Translations under genes and position numbers: made by a program | Assembly: GCA_002917075.1 (NCBI GenBank) | Contig: NTMA01000034.1 | Location: 62,001-126,000 of the forward strand | Length of the DNA: 64,000 nt | Reading direction: 5' to 3' | From: Hawksworthiomyces lignivorus | Lineage: Eukaryota; Ascomycota; Sordariomycetes; Ophiostomatales; Ophiostomataceae | Part shown: positions 1 to 12,198 of the stretch, one piece after another | Numbering within the stretch: position 1 is the first letter of the stretch | Layout: every line of letters begins with the position of its first letter | The notes under the pieces: model-generated | Database searches by the model: none | The model's input: only the letters and a program-made list of their open reading frames with translations | What the model was told of the DNA's origin: nothing

Positions 1-316
1 ACTTCGCGCGTAATCGCTTAGTGTAATACTCTGTATTATCATCCGCTACATGGCTGTGTTCCTTTTTAGGAAAGCGCGCTAAGACAAATCTGGTATTTAT
101 TTTAGAAGCTGGTAAACGCGATCTGTTTTCGTGGAATTTATCTTCCTCGGTGGCGTTCCTGGTGTTTCTCTCGTCGTTTCTCCAGATATATATATACAAT
201 TTTTACCTAGTACACATATCTGAAGCTGTAAGTAATGTTATCATGGGCTGTCGGTATCGAATCACCGAGGTTGTGTGCTTGCGAAACCACGAGACATGGG
301 AGCAAGTATGGAGTCT

Positions 317-355
317 CCCCCCCCCCCCCCCCCCCCCAAAAAATTTTTTTTTTTT
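317..355. repeat. Homopolymer composite C21-A6-T12
   Basis: 21 C, then 6 A, then 12 T in direct succession. Read through, it encodes the proline-run shadow frames seen here, so those frames are not genes. Confidence 0.9.
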
Positions 356-2312
356 ATCTCAAAATACACCCGGAGGACCATTTGCTCTATTTTATTTGCG
401 GGCTGATGCTGATATAATTTCTATCTTGCAACTCAGAGAGTAAACAATAGCCATATGGTCTCGCTACATAAGTCCCTTCTGCTGCGACTTCTATCATAAA
501 CCGGTATTGAGCGTGCCAGATCTAGTGCAGTCTTTAGTTTTGACAGCGAGAGTGGTTTCCGATGTTCCAGAAAGGTAGTCAAGCAACAACAATACTTAGG
601 AAACCAGGAAATAAAACTCTTGAAGTTAATTCAAACTCGAAAAAGTTGGTTAAGCAAATACCATGAATGGTACAAGAATAACAAAAGGGCTTGGTACCGG
701 TTTGGTGATTGTAATCATTCATCTTTCCCGAACAGTTATCAGTTCTGATGGACTTCTGGCTGCCCTGACGTGTTTCAATATATATATGTATATATATAAT
801 CAATACATCTAACCATATCCAATTTAGATTCTAAGTATCCCTTCATTACCTCTACTCGGCCATATGTGATTCCTGTGACGCTTCTCTTATTTGATATTTT
901 AGCTGATTGTTCGATATTATTCATTTTGTAGCGTGAATTGATGCTATTGAGCTTTTCTTACTCGAATTTTTCTTCTTCTCTATACAACGTGGTCTTAAGA
1001 AATACCCTGCAATTCTCGTCGTACTGCATCAAGAAATTGATTGTCATCCTAATTAGTAGCTTCAAATAGACAAATAAGTGCTGCCATTAGCTTGACTTCA
1101 ATATTTGGATCTGCTTGCCGTTGAATTCTTTCCGGCAAGCCATTACTGTTCGCCGTGGTCCTGTCGTTATGTTACATTGGTCGTTTATTTCTTTTTCTTA
1201 CTTTGAAAGAACGAAAGAGGATGATGACAGGGAAAACAAGATAAAAATAAAGAACAAAGTCTCAGACTCAATAAAGAGTGGAAGACGTCCATATCTTGGG
1301 AGCTTGGGGTCTCACTCCTCTGGAAAGAAGAACCCTTGTTCTTCGGACTACAAAGCAAGGGAGAAGCAGTTACAAATGTGCAAGTCATTAGGGCTCACCG
1401 GAAGCTTGTGGAGCAAAATTAAAGACTCTATGCGCAGAACATCATATTGTCTCAGCCCCCCCCCAGCCTTGTGCATGTTGAGTACTCACGTGTTATTTCT
1501 GTTCAATATATCCTCAGAGAGGACGACAAGTCGCAAAATCGCCAGCCCCCTTGATTTCCCTTACCTTCGTATTCTTCAGTCTTGATCGGCGATGACTTAC
1601 TCGGGGGGGCCAATACGTCTGCCAATTAATCATTAGATCGCTTCCTCCCCCTCCTTTCACAGCGAACCGCACTCTCCTAGGGTCCTAGTCGTGGTAAGCC
1701 TCTTGCCAAGCCAAAACAACGGGTGCCCAAACCGATGCGCACCGATGAAAGGGGAAAAAAAAGTCATAGGAAATACTGTTACATCTGGATTTGCTCTCGG
1801 ATGACTGAGTAAAGCGTGTGTTGCACTCGACTCTTGGTAAATTTCGTTGGAGGATGCTCTTTGAGTCCGTGTTGAAAGCTTTTCTCTGTTCCTCATTTGC
1901 TAACCCGAACCTCTATTTCCCAAATTGGGGAGCTGACGTACAAGCACACATCGCACTACTCAAATTTGCTTCCTTCGTTATCCAGTGAGGGTGCTGTATC
2001 GTTGATGGTCTGTATACGGAAGACAGCAAAATCAGACCCCCAAACGGAAGGAAAGTCGCGGTGGCTTTGGACGATCATAGCCTGAACAGGTGTTAGTGTG
2101 GCTAGCTAGCTGCAGAGGAGGGACGCTCCTAGAGTGATGCGTGCTTTTTAAGCGTCTCGCTTTTCGTCAGTTTTCGCTTTTTCTTTTTCACTTTTAAAAT
2201 TTCACTTGATAGACTGTTGTTTTGTCCTTTTGCATTCCCCTCACCCCTTTTTGGTGTTCTCGGGCAAGCCAGCGAAAATAAGCTGAAAAATTGCTCTCGG
2301 CCTGCAGTAGTC

Positions 2313-2315
<3 letters not shown>

Positions 2316-2346
<31 letters not shown>
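2316..2346. repeat. Poly-C run of 31
   Basis: 31 consecutive C bases, the longest C/G run in the window. Its length should be read as uncertain because sequencing often miscounts such runs. Confidence 0.9.
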
Positions 2347-2348
<2 letters not shown>

Positions 2349-5300
2349 AACTGTGAACATACGTGCATTTGAGGATTTCCAGCAACAACTGTGCGGTCTT
2401 GGAAAAATGCAATGATACCCACGCTATGTCGTATTTTAGCCCGGAGCCGCTATTTTAAAAATATGCATCCCCTAGCTGGCAAAAATACCATCAGAATGCT
2501 GTCATGAACTTCTCGACTTTGTAACATGAGGCGACCCCCGGCTTCCTTGGAGACTAATACTAACATCAGCTTGTGGTCAAAAGAAGGCGGGGGAGTACCC
2601 ATCACCGAAAACAATATATAAGCCTTTTAGTGGTTTACTTCCTTGTGTCTACACTCCAATTTGCCCAATCAGGTCCCGTGGCGTTGGGACCGTCCTTTGT
2701 CCATTTATTGGTAATTTTTACCTACCCAATGGCTTCGCCCGGAAACATTTCCGGGTACTGATTGAACCCCGTTTGGTCGAACTTGGCGATATAATATAGG
2801 AGCAAAGCTGCCTATAAAGAGTAAATATGTTCAACATGGAAATCAACAACCTGCGAGACAAGTGAAATATCCCCATGCAGGTTAGTGGGGTGGTATTCAA
2901 AATGGCGTTCCGAAAGCAGTTAAAGGGCTTGTAAGACACGTACGAGTCTTGCGCATACTCGAGCCTGTACGGGGAGTTTCTGGTCGCAACTCCCAGTGCT
3001 GCGATTGGGGAGAGCCTGGAAACGTCGGCAATCTTTGGTACTATTGAGGTATCGATGATCATGGCCTCACACTTCATTTTGAGCCGTGCAGAGGAAAAAG
3101 TGATAATGTGGACCGCGTGCCAGCCAGTTGTATGTTAGAAACAGATCGACAAAAAAAAGAATAGCGGGGCGGAGAATATAGAAGCTACTGTAAGTAGGCT
3201 TACGGGATTCATACGGAGAACATGTCGAGTTGATGCGGGATCTACGATCCAAGGAAGGAGAGGTAAATCAACGGAAAGGAATAGGGACGGAGAAAAAAGA
3301 CAAAAAGAGGAAGTCCCCTGTAGGATCACATCTAAAGGGAGGAGAGGCCCGAGGGCAAAATGAGCTAAAAAGGGCCTTTTCTTCCTATTGCACTACACGC
3401 TTTGCATTTCATAATTTTTTTTCTTTCTTTTCCCTTCTTGAGTGAGTGAGTGATCGTCTTGGACAAATAAGGGCCTTGGCCGGAAGGGTCACAGGGCTGC
3501 CACAAAATAGAATGCTAGTTAGTGGAGATGGTGCATTTTGTTCTCTAAAATGTACTTCACACGTTGGCATAGGGCGCCAATCACTACCCATTTTGAACAT
3601 GTCACGTCCATGCAGATTCCATCAAGGACGAGTAATACTGCCGCCAAATAACTACTCAGCGAATTTGTCAGATGCTTTGAACTTGCCAGGTGCTAATCTG
3701 CGCTCCGCACAAGGAGCATCTTTTTCTTTTTGCTTCGCAGCCGCCGGCAGGCGGGTCTTGGTGAGACAGACGGACCTGGCAAGAAAAGAAGACAGAGGCG
3801 GAAGGCCGGATACGACAAAACTGCCACTGTATTTGTCCATAAGAGCACAGCCAACGAAGAGGCATTTAGCGGCAAGAAAACCGACGATCTCTAAATCTGG
3901 AAGGGCCTTTTCATAGCATACGTGGTTTTGTCGTCGGAGCGACCATGCCAACTGCTTAGCTACTTATTTATACACCAGATTACAGGGTTTCTTCTCGCTC
4001 CGACGTGCATAGCAACCAACATTTCTCTCCCTTCAGGTCGTACTGCTCTCCGCTTCGGCTCGCAAAAAAAAATCATCGAAAATATGGCTTACATCCATTT
4101 TTTTCTCACCGCTCTCGGTGCCACCAACCAGCTTTCAGCTTCCCATCTGAGAATGTCCAATTTCCTCAGCTGTGCTTCTCTTATTGTTTTCTTTTCGCTT
4201 TAGTGTTTTTGGCTTACAGAGGCCAGCACACCCCGTAACCTAGGTCTACGACGGTCCTCTTGTTTTCATTCGTATTTTCTAGCCTGCCGCCGCTGCTCTA
4301 GTCTTAGCCAGTTCTGTGCACAAACCTGCAATATAATTCAAAGCAGTCCCTTCTCTTCCCCAGCGTGTGCGATATGTATATATGGATATAGTTGGTGTGT
4401 GGAACTTGTGTGCGGGAACTAAATATTAGACGGAGAAATGGTAGGAAGAGGAGAAATGGCGAATCCATGTGAAGGAGATACGGAACGGCAAGACAGCCTC
4501 TTGCCCTTCTGCCGTGGCATGCCCGGTCCAAATGCCCCTTTTTTACCCGGCAGCCTTCGCAAAGAAAACCTGTTGCTTCTTCCCCATACGTACTCTTGTG
4601 CATCTGATAAAGTACATGGGAAAGGGACCAACTGTCCGCCAGCTGTATACTTGGTACTCATGCTAGCGTTGGCTACCTGCGTAGCGATATCGCTCTAGCT
4701 TTCCGAGCTCGAGGCTTAGTTCTTTCATGTGTTGGCCGTAGCTCTCGGGGCTGTCTTAAAGCTTTTCAAGTAGTCTTCTCTCTGGTGTACCTGTGCCTAA
4801 TGTTTTTTTTTTTTTAAACTATGCCCGTTTAGTATTGTGTACATGATAGCATGTATGCTCCTTCACATCCTTCGGTTTTCCGAGCAGCTGGATGAAGGCA
4901 CAAGTGCCATCCCGTAGCTCACAACATCGCCAATAGCGGCACATCTTGAGGAAGGCCGTGCTTAAAAGAGAGATACACTACTGCAGAGTACTACGTAGCG
5001 CGTATGCGTACTTTATAGCTTTGGGAAAATCCAAAAGGGACATTGCGATCGACAACTGGACCCTTCTTGCCTTAATTTGTTTAAAGATTTTGCTGTTCTC
5101 TGTCCGTTTCCGTGCTGTTTCCCATCGTGCTTTCCAGCTACGGAATAACATATTCTCTCATTTTCTCTCTGTACATACTATGAATTCGTGAATTTGGATC
5201 TGGGGTCCGTTTCTCTCGCCATCTCATTCTTTTGTTGTCCTTGTATTCCATCTCTCCATGGCCTTGTCCTCTGTGTTTCTGCATCCTGTTGGTCTTGCTG

Positions 5301-6425
5301 ATGCTGGCAGCATATGGTCTCGAACTGAATTTATTGATCGGTAGCTCTCTTTCTGCTTATTTCGTTAAGCCTCTTTTCTTTTTTTCCTTCTCGCTGAGCC
5401 ACCCCCTCCATGTTCCCAAGAGAGTCTCTCTTCTGCCAAAGAGAAAAGGCATGCCCACCTTCTATCTACGGACTCTAGTTTGTACTGTATATCAGATACA
5501 TATCAATAAACCTACACCCCGCCTCTGTCAGCTTAGCCCGCTTGTTCCGCGCGCTTGTTACTTTAGAGTCAGATACAACTATGAAAAAGTCTAATAAGCC
5601 TACAACAGAGCAAGAAAAAAAATAGATAAAGATACATTACAGGACAGAAGGCTATCACGCCAAAAATCACATCAACTTCACGTCAAATTAAATTCAAACC
5701 TTTCACCGTTTTTGCTGATCCCTCTATCAGTCTGCCAATCGCTTTTCTTTTTCCTTGTCCCCCCTTTTCGTTTCTTTTTCGTCGACTTGACCCCCTTCTC
5801 CCTACAAACAAAAACATACCATTCCTCATCTCTAGAGTATATCCTGAACAGGCTATCCAGCCGTCTCGTTGGCTGTGTTAATTTTCTATCCAGTCTCTTC
5901 TCTTCTGTTCTCACTCAGCTTAGCGTGAGCGACTATCACTTTCTATTTGTTGTATTTTTTTGTATCCATATTCGTCATTGGTGTATTCTCTCCTTTTAAC
6001 ATAAAACACGACGGACATTTACTCTTGATACTAAACTATCTATCCACGTATATGCTCTTATTTTTCTGCGAGTCATATCCATCTTGTTGCTCTTCTTTCG
6101 CAGTTTCTATTCTCAATTTCTTTCATTCTGGCCTACACTTCTGATTTGATGAGAGTTGGAGTGAGAGAGATTGCATGAATTCAGACGGCTTGGTCTAATT
6201 TGGGCACCATATTAGAGAAACGAGAGCATCATTCTGTGTTGCAGCCTCTGAAGTGCTGCTTCTTTCTTGGAGACTTTCATTTCCAACGTTCTGGTATTTA
6301 GCATCTGGGCCACATGACGGACCACGAAATATCAAGCAACATAACCAAACTATAGCGAACAATAGCGGAATTGCAGGACGACAGACCACTGCTGTCGATC
6401 ACTAGCCGATACGGGGTTTCATAGC

Positions 6426-6482
6426 ATGGACGCTCGAAAATCGTGCTTTCACAGAGCACCGTCGGCGCACACCTTGTCATGA
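6426..6482 (+). promoter_or_regulatory. Upstream ORF overlapping the bZIP start codon
   Basis: An ATG at 6426 opens an 18-codon frame that ends in TGA at 6480-6482. The first in-frame ATG of the bZIP gene is at 6479, so stop and start share the sequence ATGA; a second ATG follows at 6482. Overlapping stop/start arrangements can favour termination-reinitiation, and stress bZIP genes in other eukaryotes are known for uORF control. Whether this uORF lies in the transcript depends on the transcription start, which I cannot see. Confidence 0.5.
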
Positions 6483-7639
6483 TGCAGAACGACACTCACT
6501 CTCATCCAACTCAGGCACGGACCGGAGAGATGAAAGAGATAAAGCGACAACCGAACATGCCCCATTCGTTCTCATCAGCCGGCTGGCAGCATGGCCCCCG
6601 TGGTCGACCAAATCCAATTTCCCTTTCAAGCAGCCCTTCCATCTCAGCTATGCTGAATCCCGGCGACCACACAGTGGAATTTCCTGACTACATGGCTAAA
6701 TACTACTCCTCAACAGATCATAGGATAAGCAGCTCCAATAGCACGCTGGAGACGAGAATGTTTCCGTTGTCGACGGTGCCTCTAGGAAGCAACAAAATTG
6801 ACTCCTTTACGCCATTAGAACCCGCAGATACATCTTCTGCAAATGGATCATTGCATCAGCAGGACCTGCGAGACAGTCACTATGTTGTTCACAGCACAAA
6901 TAGCAACAGCAGACGTAGAAGAAGTAGCGCAGCAAACGAAGAGGCATCTCACCAACGATCTAGTGGAAAATACGGCAAAGACTCCAAAGAGCGTCGGACT
7001 GGACGCAAGCAGAAGTGGACACCTTCTGCAGCTAGTACATCGTCAACTTCTTTTTCAGCGCCTGACACACCGACTCAACTGCAAGGTACGCCACGTCACA
7101 TATCGCTGGGTTCAGGGAGCTTCAACAGCGACGACTTCGATGACGAAGCAGAAAGCTATGACTACAACAACGAAGAGTTCGATGAAGAATATGGAGAGAG
7201 GAGCTTCAGTGTTGTTGGAAAGTTGGAGGAGCTTGGCGAGCCATCAGTCCCGATCAAGGGACGGCCTAGGAGCGAAATTAAACTGCCAGCAGCTGAGCAG
7301 CGAGCTCGGAATCGAGCAGCAGCTACGAAGTGCCGAGCCAAGTCAAAGGCGGCAGTCTCAAAGCTGGAAGAAGACGAGAAGCTAGTAACCGAACGACACG
7401 ATATGCTTGTGGCGCAGAAGTCTGCTCTTACAGACGAGCTCTTAGATCTGCGCCAGGAAATCTTGAAGCACAAATATTGCGATCACAATATCAGCAACTA
7501 TCTAGACAATGCGGCACAGACGATTGGCCATACTGGAGGCAGTCGTCTAGTATGGGGACCAAATGCAAACGGCGAGCTTTGGCCTGTTGGCCATAGAGCG
7601 GCTGATAGAGACATCCATGGACGACCGCGCCGCCGATGA
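6479..7639 (+). CDS. bZIP transcription factor, ATF/CREB-like
   Basis: A 386-residue nuclear DNA-binding protein, read as a single exon. A basic region containing NRAAATKCR starts at about residue 278 and matches the bZIP consensus N-x-x-A-A-x-x-C-R. It is followed by a heptad-like zipper (SKLEEDEKLVTERHDML... and LTDELLDLRQEIL) ending near residue 340. The 270 residues before it are Ser/Thr-rich and probably disordered, with an acidic patch (DDFDDEAESYDYNNEEFDEE) that could act as an activation region. The frame is open upstream to 6443, but the codon there is GTG, so I use the ATG at 6479. The family binds CRE-type sites and often works in stress, sporulation or metabolic control; the specific role is unknown. 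A missed 5' intron or exon is possible. Confidence 0.8.
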   Translation: MMQNDTHSHPTQARTGEMKEIKRQPNMPHSFSSAGWQHGPRGRPNPISLSSSPSISAMLNPGDHTVEFPDYMAKYYSSTDHRISSSNSTLETRMFPLSTVPLGSNKIDSFTPLEPADTSSANGSLHQQDLRDSHYVVHSTNSNSRRRRSSAANEEASHQRSSGKYGKDSKERRTGRKQKWTPSAASTSSTSFSAPDTPTQLQGTPRHISLGSGSFNSDDFDDEAESYDYNNEEFDEEYGERSFSVVGKLEELGEPSVPIKGRPRSEIKLPAAEQRARNRAAATKCRAKSKAAVSKLEEDEKLVTERHDMLVAQKSALTDELLDLRQEILKHKYCDHNISNYLDNAAQTIGHTGGSRLVWGPNANGELWPVGHRAADRDIHGRPRRR

Positions 7640-9757
7640 TCGATTTCCTTCCCCCTGCCCTTCGATCCCTTTGTACCTTCAGCCGTTGCATTTGACTTCA
7701 CCTATGGTTTTCTGTTGTAATCTTCTGACTGACACGATTTCCTGTTGTTTCGTCATATCTGTACGGGATAAGATACCCGCCTTTGTCGCTCCTTTCTTGT
7801 TTTCTTTTCTATTCTATTCCTTTTAACGCGCCGTATGTTTCTCATGGCAGTCACCATTCCTCTGTGGCACAATTTCTTTATTTCATTGCTTCTTCTCTCT
7901 TTCTCTCAACACTTTTCTACTTAATGATCCGTTGCTCGAATGATATCATGATTACTCACGAGCTAACGGCAGGGACTATACGATGGCTACTTGAATGTGT
8001 TTTATATGCGGGGCCAACAGAACAGGGGCATTTATAAAGTATGGAGTACCGATAATTGAAATTCGACACCAAAATTCACAAATATAACATTTCCATTAGT
8101 CAGAAGGCGGTGGCATTATCTCTTCTCTGCAGTTCTCGTCACTTTGGATATACATAGCATATTCATCTATCCATGCCTATTCAACAAAACTTCCGGCGGC
8201 TCTTCAGAGCCAACACCAAGGGACCTCCCGAACCCTTGTCAACTATACTCCCGTTCGTCACGCAATGGACAGGGAGCTGCCGTTTGCGTATTCGTAACGC
8301 GTAGTGGAAGACGTGGTTGGCTGCAACGACCTCAGAGATTCAGGCTCTCAAGGCGCGACAGCCGTTGTTGAAAAGAGACTAGGAGGGAGGGCCTAGTGGG
8401 GCCTGTTTCTGGCTCTTCTTACTTTTCCAGTTCTGTACCAGCTCTCCAGAAGGCAAAAATCGCATCATCTAGGTTGACTCTCATGTTTTCTTTGTCAGAG
8501 CTTGCTCTTGGCTCTGTCATGGGCGGAGGCTTGCTACATCTGGTGTTCCTTTTTTTTTTTTTTTTTGGTAAAACGCAGGGAAGCAAGACAAGGAACGCAG
8601 TGGTTGTTAATTCAATTACTAATGGAACGGGTTGCTGCTCAAGCACAATTGGAATAACAGGAAACAAAACCAAATTTGCCAAATTTGGAAAAGACCGATT
8701 TTCCTCACATACCTTTCCTCCCTTCGGCTGCAATTGGCCTAGCATTCCACAGTTTTATGGCTTTCTGAAACGCGCACAGAACAAGGCTGACACATGCCCC
8801 TGTCGCGTCTTCTTGCCCTTTGCTTTTAGCCTCGAGGGAGCTGTGCGCAAGCCGCTGCCGCGTTAGCTGCAAAAGGACCTGCGATACCACACTGCAGTGG
8901 GAATTTTGCGGGGTTCGTTGCATTGCAAGATGGATAATAACTACGGGTTGTTGACAGAGATATCGAGTTAGTGTCAGGGGTTTGGTGAAAGCACCTGTGG
9001 CCAACGTGTAGTGTTTCTCCTTGTGTCATATGTAGGTGAGAATGTGTAATATGTCGCCCAAAGTTTGCATGCACCAGCTGCGAGTCACAGCCAAATGTCT
9101 CTTCTGTTTTTGTCATCACCTGCTCCGCACAATAGCGTGCTAAGCTATCTCTGTAATAAATGAAACTTGACTCTTGTAGTCAGTCCTGCAGGATCTCCTG
9201 TATTAGTCTAATTGTCAGTATGGTAGACTGGAAGCAGTGGCCGTGGTTGGCCACAGTCTCTCTCGCTCTCTGTGATGCTCTCGTTCCGCTAGCCTGGAGC
9301 TGCTGTCGCTGCCTCTCCTCCTTTCCCCTTGTCTGGGCTACCTGTTTCAAAGGAAGTAAAGAGGGGAAACAAGATGCACTTCTTCCAAATCCCCATCTGT
9401 CATTTCTAGTTTCTTGTCGTATTCCCCTTTCTGGTTGTTGATGTTTCAGCCCTTTTGCCTTCTTCTCTTTGCGCTTCACGTCTTCCGCAGCGCTTTTTTT
9501 CTTTTTCCAAATCATCACCATTGATATTTGGAAAAGAGGGCGGCCGATCGCTTCATTGCAGACCGGGTTGATTTGATTAATGAAAAGATCAAGGACGAGC
9601 TGCATCTGATCCTGCGATAGTCTCGTCGACTGCTGCCTTGGACTTTAAAAAGAAAGGTACTGGCCAAATCCAGGAATTGATTTTTGTCTTCACGATACTA
9701 ACGACATTTCTATCTTTGAACCTAGTTCTGCAATAATTTCTGTATCTTTCCTTTATC
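7640..9757. other. Spacer between bZIP and DUF6594 genes
   Basis: It presumably contains the bZIP 3' end (pyrimidine-rich to about 7,920) and the leader of the next gene. It also has a T18 run at 8550-8567. I see no supportable gene. Confidence 0.6.
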
Positions 9758-12198
9758 ATGTCCCCTAAACAGATCTCGTTCCTCACCAGTCATGCGGAGG
9801 GCGCCTGGGCTGCCCATCAGCAGCGGCACTTTGAAGGCAAGCCTTTCGCCGCTGACATCGGCGTCATGCCCTTCTATGGCGTCGCGGCCGGTGCGCAGTC
9901 AACAGCAGCATCACCGCCCTGGTCCTCAACGATGGGGCTGTCAAAGTCAGCCGAGGGAAGACTCCGGCCACGGAGTGCCGTGAACCACCGATTGACGCGG
10001 TCAAGGTCGGTTTCACCGCCCCGCCGGTCAGCCTTTTCCACGGCTGGCGACAACGCCCTAGAAGAACCAAGCAGGTCTTCATCTCCAGAAATGGGGAGAT
10101 TGGCAGATGCCCTTCCAATTTCCAAAGCGACTAGACTTAGCAATCAAAATGGGCGCGCAGCAGCAGAAGCAGAGCCGACGAGCCCTGTTTCGTCTCTGCC
10201 AGCAATGAAGAAAAAGCACCGGCCCAATGCGCTGAGCTTCTTGGACCCGGACTCGCCTGCAGTTACGACAGAAAGCATTACGCGAGTGGTGGCAGAAGCG
10301 TCAACGTGGAGGTGCATGGAGGAGCAGCAGCAGCAGCCGCAGCAAAAGCGGCGGCTGCAGTCTTCCAGGGCCATACGTTCTGTAACTGCCTCTCCGTCCG
10401 CCGGAAGCAGCTCGTCTCTCGAGTCTGACTCAAGCGCCAGCAGCGACTTCTTGTCGTCTTCTCAAGTTTCCGGAGCCTGCCAGGACAGCGGCAGCGATAC
10501 TGTCACGAGCCCAGAGACGAGCGAAAACGGCGACGAGGAGGAGGGCGATGCCGGTTCGCCGACGCCGAAGCCGACGCCGACAAACGACTCTGGGCTGGGG
10601 CTGCCTGATTTTGCATCGATCGCTGCGGCTGCGGCTGCGGCACAAGCCCACCCCGTAAGGAGCCATCAGCATCAGCCCCCATCTCACATCCCAGCGGCAT
10701 CCCAGGCCAAGGCCCATCTTGCTGCGCAGCGCAAGTACAGAGCCTACCGCTATGGCACGCCGGAAATGCCGCGGGGGACGGCAAACCTGCCTCACCTGCC
10801 ACCGAGCGCCCTGAACCCGCGCGCCCCCAACGCCGGCCACGTCAAGCATCTCCCGCGCGCGGAAAAGCTGCCCCTGACTGGCTACGAGCTCTTGGCATCC
10901 AAGCTCTCGTTCCACTCTTCGCACGTCATGAAGTTCCGGCGCGGCAGCCTCGGCGCGGCCTCGACTATGAGCGCCCGGAGCACAAACAGCGGGCCAGAGA
11001 GCGGCGGCGGCAGCGACAACGCGGCGTCGCAGATCCACATCAAGCCTCTGTACCGCAAGTTCGAAGCGCTGAACCACCGCATCCTGCTCCACCTGCAGGA
11101 CGAGCTGAGCGAGCTCGAAGAGCAGCTGCACCGCCTCGACACGGCCGACACCCAGACCCGCCGCCTGCAGAACAGCATCCTGCCCGCGTCGCGCCGCGCA
11201 GAAGTCCTGTCCGGCGGGGAGCTGCAGTGGCACAAGACGGACATCCTGGGCAAGATCGGGTACAAGCTTGGCCAGTACAGTACGTCTCCAGCCGCTTTTG
11301 GTCAATAAATCTGACATTCTCGTTCCCGTTTGCTGACCACACATCTATAGATCACGTCCTCACCTCGTTCACCGAGACGCAGCAGCTGGCCTCGCCGACG
11401 CTTTCCGACATCAGCGACTACCGCACCTACCTCGACACGCAGCAGCCCATTGCTGAGATCGAGACGCGCTTCTTGGACGCCGCCGACGACCTCGTGACGC
11501 TGTCGTCCGCGCGGGAGCGCCTGTCATCGTCGCAGTCGTCGTCTGCGATGGTCTCTCCCTCGTCCTCGTCCGGGTCGGAAGAGTCTCTGTCGCCCTCCTA
11601 CCTGCAAACGCTTGCAGCGAGGACACTTGCCCCCTCGCTGCGCCCAGGATCCGGCTTCCGCTCTTCGCTCAGCAACCCCACGTCGCCTACCCCGTCGACC
11701 ATGTCGGACTGCTCGGCGTCGTCAGCGCGATCTGCTCGCTCGTCCCGCTTGTCTCGCCCGGCAACAGCCATATTCGATCAAAAGGAGCCTGTTGTTCGTA
11801 CAGAGGACTCGTTGCTGCATTCTGGATTTCAGCTGGACAAGACAGAAAACGCAAGCGTTCCACCACCACCTACTCCTGCTCCTGTTCCTGCTGCTGCTCC
11901 TACTACGGTGACCCTGGCGTCGGACGATTTTCTGCATCTCCTCATCGCCATGGCCGTCGCCATTCTTGTACCGGTCTTGGCCTTCACGGTCATCCCCGGA
12001 TTTTTGGGCCGCATGGCCCTGGTGCTGCTCGTGGCGTTCACTGTCTTCGGCGTCCAGGTGCAAGCAGGGACTGTCCCAGGGGGGCACACCTCTGCGGCGT
12101 CTGCTGCAATCCCGTCTCGTGCTTCCAGCCGGGACTTGCTGCTTTGTGCAGGCATGTACGGCGTGGTCATGGCAGTCGTGGCCGGCGTTTGTACGTAG
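9758..12198 (+). CDS. DUF6594-type membrane protein
   Basis: Two exons, 9758-11279 and 11351-12198, give 789 residues. The 71-bp intron starts GTACGT and ends TAG, and joining restores an open frame (phase 1). Residues 1 to about 370 are low in complexity (Ser, Ala, Gln runs) and look disordered. From about residue 375 the sequence resembles the fungal DUF6594 family: a conserved block (KPLYRKFEALNHRIL), a coiled-coil-like helix (LQDELSELEEQLHRLD), a block ending near GQY, then a second helical block after the intron. Three hydrophobic segments lie at the C-terminus (LLIAMAVAILVPVLAFTVI, RMALVLLVAFTVFGVQV, LLLCAGMYGVVMAVVAGV), which is the usual family layout. The family has no established function. 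The long N-terminal extension is larger than in many members I know of. Start: ATG in context TCATGT; no upstream in-frame ATG is needed. Confidence 0.8.

Larger units (their letters stand above)
1..6200. other. Gene-free spacer with homopolymer runs
   Basis: No reading frame here looks like a real protein. All are short, low in complexity and without recognisable motifs. The stretch holds a C21-A6-T12 composite run (317-355), a C31 run (2316-2346), an AT-repeat near 780-800 and several poly-T and poly-A runs. From about 5,700 to 6,150 the plus strand is strongly pyrimidine-rich, a composition often found in fungal promoters and 5' leaders, and it precedes the bZIP gene. Short exons of an unrecognised gene cannot be excluded. 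Confidence 0.6.

Noticed and set aside
150..443. Open frame with a proline run at the left end
   Set aside because: The prolines come from the C21 homopolymer; no ATG-started protein-like sequence and no motifs.
1115..1585. 156-codon frame in the left spacer
   Set aside because: No recognisable motif, no codon bias and no flanking exons.
10430..11344. 304-codon open frame antisense to the DUF6594 gene
   Set aside because: Arg/Ala/Val-rich shadow without domains; the plus strand has family motifs and a coherent splice model.
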